A stretch of 64,000 nt of DNA from Pseudoalteromonas sp. A25. Its GTDB lineage: Bacteria > Pseudomonadota > Gammaproteobacteria > Enterobacterales > Alteromonadaceae. Below, piece by piece: positions 46,701-56,600 of this stretch (positions are counted from its first letter, which is position 1; each line of letters opens with the position of its first letter). The notes under the pieces were generated by a model. That model did no database searches and had not been told where the DNA came from. It saw only the letters and a list, made by a program, of their open reading frames with translations. The stretch covers positions 1,830,001-1,894,000 of the forward strand of contig NZ_AP021846.1 of NCBI RefSeq assembly GCF_009176705.1, given 5' to 3'. Both the position numbers and the translations under genes were made by a program.

Positions 46701-49700
46701 CCTAGTTATTTACGCTATTGTGGTCGAACTGACGATGCCATTAAGCTGCGGGGATATCGTATAGAACCAGGTTCAATTTGCCATCATATCTTGCAGCTTG
46801 ACGATATCATTGATTGTGCAGTGACCGTTGACAAAGCTCAGTCATTTTTGTGCGTACACTATGTGGCTAAGTCGGACACTGAGCTTGATGTTACGCAGTT
46901 GAAAAAGTATTTGACTGATAAGTTGCCCAGTTACATGGTGCCAAGTCAGTTCAACCAAGTTGAGAGCTTACCCCTCACAGCAAATTCAAAAGTTGATCTA
47001 CAAGCGCTACATAATAGCTATATGAAAAGCGCGACTCGCCCAGCGACAAAAGCAAAGCTCACCGCATTAACGTCACTTCAAGCATATTTGTTGCAGCTTT
47101 ATAGCGATGTTTTGCAAAATCCAAACGTTATGCTCGAAAGAAGTTTCTTTGATCAAGGGGGCCACTCATTATTAGCAATAAAGCTCATTAGTAGAATACG
47201 GGCAGATAAGCATTTTGATATCACGCTCGCACAATTATTTAAAACGCCCTGTATTTTGTCACTTTCAGAAGCATTGCAGCAGTGCCCATTAATAGAAGAC
47301 GACGGAAAAATCATGGTGGTGTCTCGCTCAGAGCGCTTGCCGTTGTCTTATGCGCAACATCGATTGTGGTTGATTGAGCAAGTTCAACAGGGGGCTGCAC
47401 AATATCACATGCCTGCAAGCTATACCGTTACAGGTAACTTAAACCTAACTGCGTTCAAACAAGCCATTGGGGCCATTATTGAACGTCATGAAGTGCTCAG
47501 AACGCATATTCTTCCTGGTAGTAGTGGCGAAGCGCCCGAACAACTTATAAATGAATGCTTTGATGTGCCCTGCGCGGTGCATGACTTATCGGCAATCGGC
47601 GCAGATGACGCAGAAAAAGAATTAAACAAGTTAATAAATGAAGCACAGCAGGGGCGATTTGATTTAACGCGCGATGTATTGCTGCGCGTTTTGATAGTTA
47701 AAATGTCTACCGAGCATTATTACTTGCATTTTAATATGCATCATATCGCCAGCGATGGTTGGTCTATGACGATTTTGCTTAAGGAATTTATTGCATTTTA
47801 TCGTCACTTCAACGAACAGCCCGCTCATCAATTGGAAGAAAGGCCGATGCAGCCATTACCCGTTCAGTATGCTGATTTTGCGTATTGGCAAAGACAAGCT
47901 ACGCATCAAAAAGCTATTGAGCAGTCGTTAAGTTATTGGCAAACGCAATTGCGCAACTACCCAAGTTTACATCAGCTACCGTTGGATAAGCCAAGGCCTT
48001 CTGTGCAACAGTTAGAAGGGCAAACAGTTAGCCAGCTTTTACCATTAAGTCTCACTAATGCGATAAACCAGCAGTGTGCTGAACAAGGCGTTACGCTGTT
48101 TATGTGGTTGCATAGTGTTTTTTCGCTATTAGTTATGCGCTTTAGCCACACCAAGGATGTTTTAATAGGATCGCCAGTGGCGGGCAGAGAGCAGCCAGAA
48201 ATATCAGACTTAATAGGCTTCTTTGTTAATACTATTGTGATTAGAGCACAGTCTGCAGAAACGCAAAGCTTCGAGGCGTTTTTACAGCAGCAAAAAAAGG
48301 TAATTGTTGATGCATTTAAACATCAGGCAGTGCCGTTTGAACAGTTGGTTGAAATTTTGCAGCCCGAACGAAATCTGGCGCATCAACCTCTGTTTCAAAT
48401 TTTGTTTGCTTTACAAAGCAACGAGGAGACAGAGTTTAAACTACCTGATCTGCAGATAACACAGTTACCAACACCTTCTCACAATATGAAATTTGACTTA
48501 GAGGTGAATGCAATAGAGCAAGAAAGTGGCATTGAATTACAATGGAACTTTGCCACCTCATTGTTTAAACGAAGTAGCATAAAAGCGATGGCTGACTCAT
48601 TTGGCGTTATGATCCAAGCGTTAGTAGATAAGCCATCATTAAATACCTCTGTTGTTCCATTACTCACACTAGAGCAGCAAAAGTATCTAGTTAGCGCTCA
48701 TACGTATCATCAAAACAATTCCGCTCGAAGTGCTGTGTTAGCGTTGTTTGAGCAAATGAAAAACGAGCAAGCAGAGCGCTTGGCGGTTATATCACCCGAT
48801 GGTTGCCAATGGCGTTTTTATGATTTACAGCAACGCGCAATGCAACTGGCAAGTGTTTTGCGGCACAACAATGTTATGCCCGCAGATAGAGTCGCGCTTT
48901 GCTTACCCCCTTCAGCTGACATGATTGCAGCAATGCTTGGTGTATGGTTTGTGGGGGCGACGTATGTTCCGGTCGATCCCAAATTACCAACAGAGCGGTG
49001 CCAATATATTTTGCACGATGCCCAGGTTAATTGTGTGATTTTGAATGAGGTTACATCATCTAATGAAGTTTTTGGGAAATCGCTCGCGCTTGATATAGCA
49101 ATGGTCAACATGGATGAGCTTGGTCAAAGCCATAAAGTGGAGCAAGTCAGCCCAATAGTTCACGATGGACTTGCTTATATTATTTATACGTCTGGTAGCA
49201 CCGGAAAGCCTAAAGGGGTAGCAATTAGCCATAAAAGCCTTGAGGTATATTTAAATCATGCTGTGACTAGTTATTTAGATAGCACCATTAACATGGCTGT
49301 TTTAAGTACACCTATGGCATTTGATGCTTCTGTTACAACGATTTGGGCGCCATTGTGCAGTGGTGTGCCAGTGAACGTGTTGGCCGATGACAAAAACATC
49401 ATCGCTTCATTGGCTGATAGGGTGTTTTCATCAGCACCTGCGCTTTTTAAACTTACACCCGCGCACTTACAAGGGCTCTTACATGAGCTGCCGGCAAAAC
49501 CAGTAATGACTCGCCATATGATGGTTATTGGAGGCGAAGCGCTAAGTGTAAAAATGGTAGAGCAACTGAGTCACTATTTACCCAATTGTATGTGGTTCAA
49601 TGAATATGGCCCGACTGAGGCAACAGTCGGCACCAGTATTTATTGTGCCAACAAAGATAACATTCAAGCGCTTACGCAGCTGGCTGAGCATACGGTTCCT

Positions 49701-50618
49701 ATAGGCCGGCCAATAGCTAATACCCAACTGCTTGTGTTAGATGAACACAAACAGTTGGTGCCTCCTGGGGTGATGGGTGAGCTTTATATTGCAGGCGCAA
49801 ATTTGGCGCAAGGTTACTTTAATAATATTAAGCTAACTGAACAAAAGTTTACGGAAATACAGCTACTTGAACATGATCAACCTATCCGCTGTTATCAAAC
49901 CGGTGATCAGGTTCGTTGGTTAACCGATGAAAATGCGCAGCCGACTCAGTTACAGTTTTATGGACGATATGATCGCCAGATAAAACTCAGAGGCTATCGC
50001 ATTGAGCTGGGTGAAATAGAAAGTCACTTAGAGAAACTCCCTGAAATTAGTCAAGCGGTTGTGCTACTTAATAAACAGCAACAAACGTTAGAAGCATTGG
50101 TTACATTTAAAAAAGGCATACCAGAGCTAATTGACCATGACTGTTATGTGTTAGAGCGGGCGTCGCTAGACCCTATGTTACAACGCTTAGCAACCACTTT
50201 GCCTCACTATATGCAGCCTAACAAGGTTATTGCATTAAAAGCTATGCCCCTTACTGTAAATGGCAAAGTAGATACCAACAAGCTAAAGGCAATAAGTAGT
50301 CAAAGCGTGGTCAGTACACAGCAAGTGGCACCACGCAACGAGTTTGAAACTGCTTTGGTCGAAATTTTTTCATCGCTACTTAATGTTGATGGAATAGGCA
50401 TTAGTGATAGCTTTTTCGCACTTGGTGGGCATTCTTTAATTGCCACGCAATGTGTGTCTATTATCAAAGAGCAGTTACAGGTAGACATTCCGGTGAAAGT
50501 GTTGTTTGAGCGACCGACGGTGGCGGCGATATCACAGTGGTATGCAATTAATCACGCTGCTGGAGATGCTTCTTCTAATAGCGACACAAGCGATACCTCT
50601 GAAGAGATGTTTTTATGA
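40713..50618 (+). CDS. NRPS, modules 2-4: docking-C-A(Asp)-PCP-C-A(Asx)-PCP-C-A(Asx)-PCP
   Basis: 3301 residues starting two bases after the previous stop. Residues 1-55 look like a TubC-type docking domain. C domains have H194-H-IIADG, H1258-H-IVSDG and H2343-H-IASDG. Adenylation domains start their TSGSTG loops near residues 664, 1737 and 2822. PCP serines are S1062, S2152 and S3241. Pockets read by hand: module 2 D-L-T-K-V-G-H-I-G, the known aspartate code; modules 3 and 4 both D-A-T-K-V-G-E-V-G, close to asparagine codes (DLTK-L/I-GEVG) but with A for L at the second place, so Asx-like is only probable. In module 3 the A10 motif reads NSKVD instead of NGKVD, with the lysine kept. No epimerisation domain. 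The C-terminus (SEEMFL) is a second acidic docking tail. The stop overlaps the next start. Confidence 0.9.
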   Translation: MDNLAIERFLADLDSRGIYVYLQNGKLKLRTKLERVPQEPLAQIKQFKEQLISYLNSQSQKQGRLSSAQQRIWFISQYEQQSYAYNMAGLIKFSRTICASKLNLAINNVLSCNDILKTNFFECDEGTVQRVNENYTFSLDLSRITGTPCKEQLVEKLHNELRYCFDLSNELLIRGTLFVDGSENQGQWLYLAMHHIIADGWSVELLVKAVLEELNDCTEQRANTLQYQDYVYWEMQFRKTDEYHNQLAYWQNQLTDLALFELPTCHARGANKSYQGDTARFTIQSVVLKRFEQTCKKIGVTPFVGFLSAYYVLLHRYSDKHDITVGVPVLNRTQAEFESMIGCFINTLPMRVKLESSPNFAQLALLVKGIVKDGLANQNVAVEDIIATLELPKSSAHSALYQILFNYNGVTSECLSSAGLSAELIPLENQSAKYDLTLTLSSSERGVSAEIDYSAHLFDSQFINMFASDFVALIEELSDEGEQQNIATISLPSVARSVELLARQSNSRAFVSIVERVIEHAQKDPQKIALIEGAEKQVSYAQLDRVSATLARALITDSRFSQDKPVALLVNRSANCIIAMLGIMRAGLAYLPIEQSTPINRILEVLEQASCDQLITMNRNTLSDNGSMALAQASVDVNFFDALLSEAKQKSEVNVSISAQDCAYVMFTSGSTGTPKGVLVPHRALTSYVNGVSEVIEFTANTRSAVLTGLATDLCLTGVYPVLAAGGSIVLIGADTAQLEPQLIADELAKQHVNFVKITPSFANEILPEVVNLQRTVAVDQWVFGGEPLPQLLVNSICRNFPNASIFNHYGPTETCIGVTACKVTDSSDFNWGSFSIGKPFSHVQLKILNSKLQNVPAGSPGELFIGGECIALGYINVPDHSTSAFVTIGGQRFYRSGDKVRLNPQGALEYLGRLDNQFKVRGFRVDVQDIESKLNSLNQVRTGVVTCVKREGDATLVAFVVPEPAELSKAALKQTIKTDLKLHLPEPMVPSVIVLQDELPLLANGKVDRKYLQSQPLTLDTNNYEKPCGNTQQKLAEMFEQLTAHAHVGIHDDFFVIGGHSLLAMKLLNRVKDHFGISVTLKTIFANPTVAELAAFIEDHEGGSFASEQIQLKNGRSEFHSGPFPLSYSQQRLWFVDQLQGHSSQYNLQGVFRLNGQLNSRCLEQAFNSVVKRHRILMFNYESAEDGTAQQFENPIAKFSLVFHELMSLDTEQQAKRIEQIIASDHQHSFDLERDLMIRGQLITLRNTEHLLVVTMHHIVSDGWSIDVLCKELSHFYRQSLKQQDVPLPPLTNCYIDYVYWQHEHFALSDNSAELGYWRDKLANLPKVHELPTDVPRCNEPLRGGALFCKAIPASLESQLRNYIKTSGHTLFLVLQTVFSVWLSRLSQTNAVAIGTPVSGRDLKQFEGLIGNFINTLVLFNEFNFEENFEQALTSSKQTLSEAIQNQSVPFDLLVEALNVERNISIHPMVQIVFRVNNQVNEALQLDGLEVEIVEPKIRQAKLDLEVSAIDTHEQIIVEWLYDTSLWQRNSIERFFEQYCYVLEQCLIRTDAKLSELEICAKAEQEAVLTYARFVEIDTLQTSGWHQKFSLNAKHYPELVALRDGTQVLTYGQLELLSNQLAHSILEMEFSPQSRIGILLPSGIAMVVSVLAILKLQHVYVPLHLDTPKAGIADIVNDANMVLILSLTENAEKLIESGTDFLMLDDLLEQQNNFSIYPTTLPKVNLLNHSCDLLSYIIYTSGSTGKPKGVAISHNNLNIYLQHACEAYLTEDSTIKDSVVCTPLAFDATVTSLLTPLVTGGAVNIVADDANQLPKLTDWLCNSSTDLLFKVTPAHLRAVQILTDNMPTCDSQHTVVVGGEALAVELISVLKRKFPKVKWINEYGPTETTVGSSIYTIDAGVSVEQLNSFSDMPIGLPIEQVGMLVVDRFDQIAPINVPGELLICGPSVSSGYVNHIALNESKFVDVAVPFNKGFVKQRFYRTGDVVKWHCNEGGTPSYLRYCGRTDDAIKLRGYRIEPGSICHHILQLDDIIDCAVTVDKAQSFLCVHYVAKSDTELDVTQLKKYLTDKLPSYMVPSQFNQVESLPLTANSKVDLQALHNSYMKSATRPATKAKLTALTSLQAYLLQLYSDVLQNPNVMLERSFFDQGGHSLLAIKLISRIRADKHFDITLAQLFKTPCILSLSEALQQCPLIEDDGKIMVVSRSERLPLSYAQHRLWLIEQVQQGAAQYHMPASYTVTGNLNLTAFKQAIGAIIERHEVLRTHILPGSSGEAPEQLINECFDVPCAVHDLSAIGADDAEKELNKLINEAQQGRFDLTRDVLLRVLIVKMSTEHYYLHFNMHHIASDGWSMTILLKEFIAFYRHFNEQPAHQLEERPMQPLPVQYADFAYWQRQATHQKAIEQSLSYWQTQLRNYPSLHQLPLDKPRPSVQQLEGQTVSQLLPLSLTNAINQQCAEQGVTLFMWLHSVFSLLVMRFSHTKDVLIGSPVAGREQPEISDLIGFFVNTIVIRAQSAETQSFEAFLQQQKKVIVDAFKHQAVPFEQLVEILQPERNLAHQPLFQILFALQSNEETEFKLPDLQITQLPTPSHNMKFDLEVNAIEQESGIELQWNFATSLFKRSSIKAMADSFGVMIQALVDKPSLNTSVVPLLTLEQQKYLVSAHTYHQNNSARSAVLALFEQMKNEQAERLAVISPDGCQWRFYDLQQRAMQLASVLRHNNVMPADRVALCLPPSADMIAAMLGVWFVGATYVPVDPKLPTERCQYILHDAQVNCVILNEVTSSNEVFGKSLALDIAMVNMDELGQSHKVEQVSPIVHDGLAYIIYTSGSTGKPKGVAISHKSLEVYLNHAVTSYLDSTINMAVLSTPMAFDASVTTIWAPLCSGVPVNVLADDKNIIASLADRVFSSAPALFKLTPAHLQGLLHELPAKPVMTRHMMVIGGEALSVKMVEQLSHYLPNCMWFNEYGPTEATVGTSIYCANKDNIQALTQLAEHTVPIGRPIANTQLLVLDEHKQLVPPGVMGELYIAGANLAQGYFNNIKLTEQKFTEIQLLEHDQPIRCYQTGDQVRWLTDENAQPTQLQFYGRYDRQIKLRGYRIELGEIESHLEKLPEISQAVVLLNKQQQTLEALVTFKKGIPELIDHDCYVLERASLDPMLQRLATTLPHYMQPNKVIALKAMPLTVNGKVDTNKLKAISSQSVVSTQQVAPRNEFETALVEIFSSLLNVDGIGISDSFFALGGHSLIATQCVSIIKEQLQVDIPVKVLFERPTVAAISQWYAINHAAGDASSNSDTSDTSEEMFL

Positions 50619-53600
50619 TGAATGAGCAAACATTACATATTGAAAACTTGATCGGTGAAGCGCTCGCAGCGGGGATCACTTTATATGAAAAAAACGGTGG
50701 CCTCGCGTTTAAACAAAAAGCTGATTTTCCACCTGAGCTCAAATCACGCATTGTTGCGAATAAAGATCAGATAATCGCGTACTTTGTTCAGCAAAAATCA
50801 GTTAAATGCGCTGAGACAGGTTTGTCTCAAGAGATAGTACCTGCAGTTAGGCCAGCAAAGTTGCCACTGAGTTTTGCTCAAGAAGGACTTTGGTTTGTAG
50901 AGCAACTACAAGGTGGTGAGCAATATTATATGTCGGCTACCTTTAAACTGATTGGCGATTTGGACGAAGCGGTGTTTAAGCAAACAATTGCACAAATTGT
51001 AGCTCGGCATGAAACGCTCAGGACACAGTTTGTGGCAGATGAACATGGTGTACCACAGCAGGTTATCTTGCCGGCAATCACAGTGCCATTGCGTGTTGTT
51101 GATGCATACCAATTAGAAAAATCCAATAAAAATAATCAACAAGCCTTGTTAGAAAAAGTAAGCCAGTTAATTGAAGAGTTTAAAAACGAGTCGCTCAATC
51201 TTGAGGTTGGTCCGCTTTTTCGCGTTTTGTTGGTAAAGCTAGAGACTGAATACAGGTTGACGTTTAACATGCATCATATCATCTCTGATGGTGCATCTTT
51301 AGATTGTTTGATGGGTGAAGTCGAAACTATATATAGCGGCTTACTTAAAGATAAGTTGTACAAAACGCAACCGCTGCCTATTCAATATGTTGATTATGCA
51401 CTGTGGCAAAGACAAACATTAAGCGAAGCGTATTTGCGTAATGCACTGACAGCACTAAACGATAAGTTGTCGGATTTAGAACCTATCTTGTCATTACCAA
51501 CCGATAGGCCGAGACCCTCAGTGCAGACAAACTGTGGCCGAATTTACCGCCAACAGCTTGATAGCGCAATCATCAACAAGTTAAAACAGCAGGTAGCACA
51601 GCATCAGGTTACGCCATTTATGTGGGTGTTGAGCTGTTTTATGCTGTTCATTGGTCGCATCAGTCAAACTAATCATGTGGCAGTGGGTACGCCCGTTTTA
51701 GGGCGCAACCACCCAAGTTTAAACAATCAAATTGGGTTATATGCAAATACAATAGTGATACCCGCTGAACTTGAAGATGACAGTGAGTTTTGCCAGTGGT
51801 TGCAAAAGCAAAAAGAGTCGATACTAGAGGCGTTTGAATACGATGTCGTACCATTTGATAAACTTGTTGAGGCGCTCAATTGTAAACGAGACTTAAGTCA
51901 TCACCCGCTAGTCCAAATTTTATTTACGTTAGAACAAACCAGTCGCAGTAGCTTTGAGCTACCCAATTTAACAATTGAAGAGATCACGCCGCTCAGTAGC
52001 CAGCAGTGCGCTATTAAATGCGACTTAGAGCTTAATGTTCAGTTGTCTAATCAAAGCATGGTATTAAATTGGAAATTTGATGATGCGCTATATGACATAG
52101 AAACGATTACGCACTGGGCAGATAGCTTTGTTTTAATGCTAAATACGGTATGTACAAATGCAAGTACGCCATGTGCACGCATACCGCTTTTAAAGCAAAA
52201 TGAAATCCAGAAAGTGTTACAGCAAGGGCAACAATACAATGATGTACAGTGGCCGAACACTGAAAATTTAGTGACGCTGTTTGAGCATCAAGTTCGGCAG
52301 CATCCTAAACGATTGGCCATCACAGATGAGCATGGCTCTATGAGTTACCATGAACTTAATGCTCGAGCTAATCAAATTGCACATATCCTAATTAGTAAAG
52401 GTGTGCGCAAAGAGCAGCTTATACCAATAAGTGTAAGTCGTAATGCCGATATGATAGCTACCTTGCTGGCCATTTTAAAAGCAGGCTGCGCATACGTGCC
52501 TATTGACCCAGACTATCCGGCAGATCGAATCGAGTATATTGTCAAAGATGTGGGTGGCGAACTTTTAGTGTGCGATAACACAAGTGTTGGTGTGTTTAAC
52601 TCTTTTGGCATGACAGTTGTTAACATCCATGATTTTGCGAAGCACGACACCCCAGTAGATGTTGATAATCCAAGTGTTGGGCTGTTACCACAAGACCTTG
52701 CTTACATGATCTATACATCAGGCACGACAGGGCGACCAAAAGGGGTGCAGATTGAACACCGCAACGTGGTGAGGTTGTTATTCACAGAACCACGTCTGTT
52801 TGATTTTGATGAGCAAGACGTGTGGACATTATTTCATTCCTTTTGCTTTGATTTTTCTGTTTGGGAAATGTACGGCGCGTTATTGTTTGGCGGTCGTTTA
52901 GTGATTGTTAGTAAAGAGCTCAGTAAAGACAGCGTGGCATTTGCAAAGTTACTGTTAGAACAAAAAGTGACTGTACTTAATCAAACTCCAAGTGCATTTT
53001 ATGTATTGCAAGATAGCATGCTCAAACTAAATGATGTGATGCGTGCACAAAGTTGTATTCGTTACGTTATTTTTGGTGGTGAAGCCTTGCACTGTGCAAA
53101 GCTTTTACCTTGGGCTGAACAATTCAATGATTGTAAGTTAATCAATATGTACGGGATCACTGAAACGACCGTACATGTTACTTACAAGCAAATTACCCTT
53201 AACGAAATTGCGCAAGGTGCTAGTAACATAGGCACACCTATACCTACAACAACCTGCTATGTATTAGATAAATACCTACAACCATTGCCCTATGGCGCTA
53301 TTGGCGAGTTATATGTTGGCGGTGAAGGTGTCTGTCGTGGCTATTGGCAAAAAGAGTCACTAAACCAACAACGGTTTATTACTAACCCTTTTTGTAATGA
53401 TAACAGCAAGCTTTATAAAACAGGGGATTTGGTGCGCTTGCTCTGTAATGGAGAGTTACTCTATGTAGGGCGGATTGATGATCAGGTAAAGGTTAGAGGC
53501 TACCGTATTGAGTTAGGTGAAATAGAAAACCAGCTACGCACGCACCCAAGGCTTGGTGAGGCAGTAGCGCTGCTCAAGCAAGATAAGACGCTAGGTGCCA

Positions 53601-56600
53601 GCATTTGCGCATTTGTTGTGCTAGCCGCAAAAGCAACATTTGATGACTTAACATCTGAAGTTCAGGAGTATTTAAGAAAAACACTGCCTGAATTTATGAT
53701 ACCGACCAAAGTTATCGCTGTGTCAAAACTCCACCTAACAGGTAACGGTAAAGTCGATAAAAAAGCGTTGTTATCATTAGACTCGCAAGAACTTGAAATG
53801 GCGCCTTTTAGTGCTCCAAGTTCTGAATCTGAGAGGCTAATCGCAGCGTGTTTTGCAAAAGTACTTAATTTGGAAGAAGTGGGTCGAGATGACCACTTTT
53901 TTAGGTTGGGTGGGCATTCATTATTAGCGGCGCAAGCGGTTGCTCAACTGCGCGAAAATGCAAAACTAAACATTACGCTTAAAGACTTATTTCAACGCCC
54001 ACAAGTTAAGTCATTAGCGATGCTTGCCAAGCATAATCAACATATTGAAAACCAACCAATTGACGAAATAGCTCTTAAATGTCGAGAGCATAACAAAGCA
54101 ACTCCGTTATCGTTTGCACAGCAGCGACTATGGAGTATCGATAAGCTTCAACAAGGCAGTTTTGAATATCATATGAGCTCGGCCTTCGAGCTCTCAGGTG
54201 AATTAAATATTGATGCATTTACACAAGCTTGGTATGCGCTGATGAAGCGCCACGAGGTGCTAAGAACGTGCATTATAACGTCGCAGCGTGGTGAACCATA
54301 TCAACAAGTACAGCAAGACTATGAGGATATTGTTCATTATGTTGATGCCACAACACTGACAAAAACACAGCAACAAACTCTTTGGCTTAAAATACTCAGA
54401 GATGACAGACAAACTCCATTTAGGCTTGATCAAGATGTGATGTTGCGTGTGACGCTATTAAAGCTGGGCACTAACAAATATCGACTACTCGTTAACATGC
54501 ACCATATTGCCAGTGATGCACAATCGTTAACTATCTTGGTTAAAGAATTTACCCAGTTTTATCACAGTTATGCATTTACGCATGCCTTACCCGATACACT
54601 AAGAACGCCGTTGCCCATTCAATACCGAGACTATGCCATTTGGCAAAGGGGTGCCTTGACTCAACAAACTCTAGAGGAGCATGGCCGGTTTTGGTTGAAC
54701 ATGCTTGATGGCGCGCCACCTGTTCACCAACTGCCTTTAGATAAGCCAAGAAGTAAGCTTTTGGTAACTCAAGGTGCGCTATATAAACAGCAGTTTGAAA
54801 AGCAGCTCAGTGCTGCCATTCGTGCACATTGTCAACGTTTAGACGTAACATTATTCACTTGGCTACATACGGCATTTTCGCTGGCGGTTGCACGCTTTAG
54901 CCAGACAGACGATGTGGTAATTGGTAGTCCGTTTTCTGGGCGCAACCATACTCAGCTAGAACATTTAATTGGTTTCTTTGTAAATACATTGCCTATACGC
55001 ACAGTGATCCCTGAGGATGTTAGTTTTGAGGCATTACTCGTTCAACAAAAGCACCTTTTGCACGATATTCATATGCATAAGGAAATGCCATTTGAACAGA
55101 TCATTGAAAGGCTACAGTTAAATAGAGACTTGAGCCATCAAAGCGTGTTTCAGCTTACGTTTTCTGTTAATTCAAATCAGCAAACTGCGCTTAAGTTACC
55201 TGCATTAGAAGCGAAACCTATAGATGAACATGCGCTGAGCGTTAAGTTTGATATTGAACTGAGCTGCCATGAAAACGATGACCACATGCAATTCAATTGG
55301 GTTTACAACAAGGCGGTATTTGATAAGCAAACAACTATGTCTTTGGCTAATACATTTTCAGTGTTAGTTGAGCAAATAGTAACGCATCCTAATACACCGG
55401 TGAGACAGCTTTGCTTACTCACCCAATCACAGGCGATACAACAAGTTATTAGCGGGAGGTATACAGAGCAAACCGACACCCGTACGGTAATTGATGAATT
55501 TATTGATAGAGCGACATCATTACAAGACAAGCCTGTACTGATTGAACCTAATAATAACGAAAGCATATGCTACAACCAACTACACGTGCGCAGTAGTGAG
55601 TTGGCGCAGTATTTGATTAATAATGGCTTAAAACCTGAGCAACGTGTGGTAGTAAGTATGGCGTTTAGTGATAACTTACTTGTCGCTATGCTTGGTATTT
55701 TAAAAGCAGGAGGGTGCTATGTGCCGGTTGACCCAAACTACCCGCAACAAAGGATTGGCTTTATAAGTGAAGACTGTAAGGCGGCATTTGTTATTACCTA
55801 CCACGAGCACGCTGATAAATTTAGTCACGTTAAAAACTCCAGTGCGCCTATTATTTGTGTTGACGATTGTCGAACAGCCAAGAAGATAAGCGAGCAAGCT
55901 CAGCAAAAATGCACCTTGCCAAAAGTTAATGCGCAACAGTTGGCATATGTAATTTACACCTCAGGTACAACGGGAAAGCCCAAGGGTGTGATGATCCCAC
56001 ATCGTGGTTTAATGAACCTGTGTTCATGGCATAACCATACATTTCAAGTCAGTGAAAATAGTGTTGCAAGCCAAACGGCCAATATTGCCTTTGATGCAGC
56101 AGCATGGGAAGTGTGGCCGTATCTATGCGCAGGAGCAAAGATACTTGCAGTGCCTAGACCTACATTAAATGCGCCGATCCAATTCGCAGAACTATTGTCT
56201 CAGTACAAAGTAACGCATTGCTTTTTAGCCACACCAATTGCCGAAGCTATATTAGCGGATGAGGGTTTTACCCCGCAGTATTTGAATTACTTGCTGGTCG
56301 GTGGGGATAGGTTAAATAGAGTTGATGTGTCAGCTTTACAATTTAAGGTCGTCAATAACTACGGGCCTACAGAAGCATCGGTGGTGACAACGTCTGGATT
56401 GGTAACAGAGTCAAAAACGCAGCCAGATATTGGTAAACCAGTAGACAATACCAGCCTATTTATACTTGATAAGCAAAGGAAACCTGTACCGACAGGCATG
56501 ATAGGTGAGCTATATATTGCAGGTTCAGGTTTGGCTCGGGGTTACTTGAATCAAGATGATTTGACCGCATCACGGTTTATTACGCTAACCACGCCAGCCA

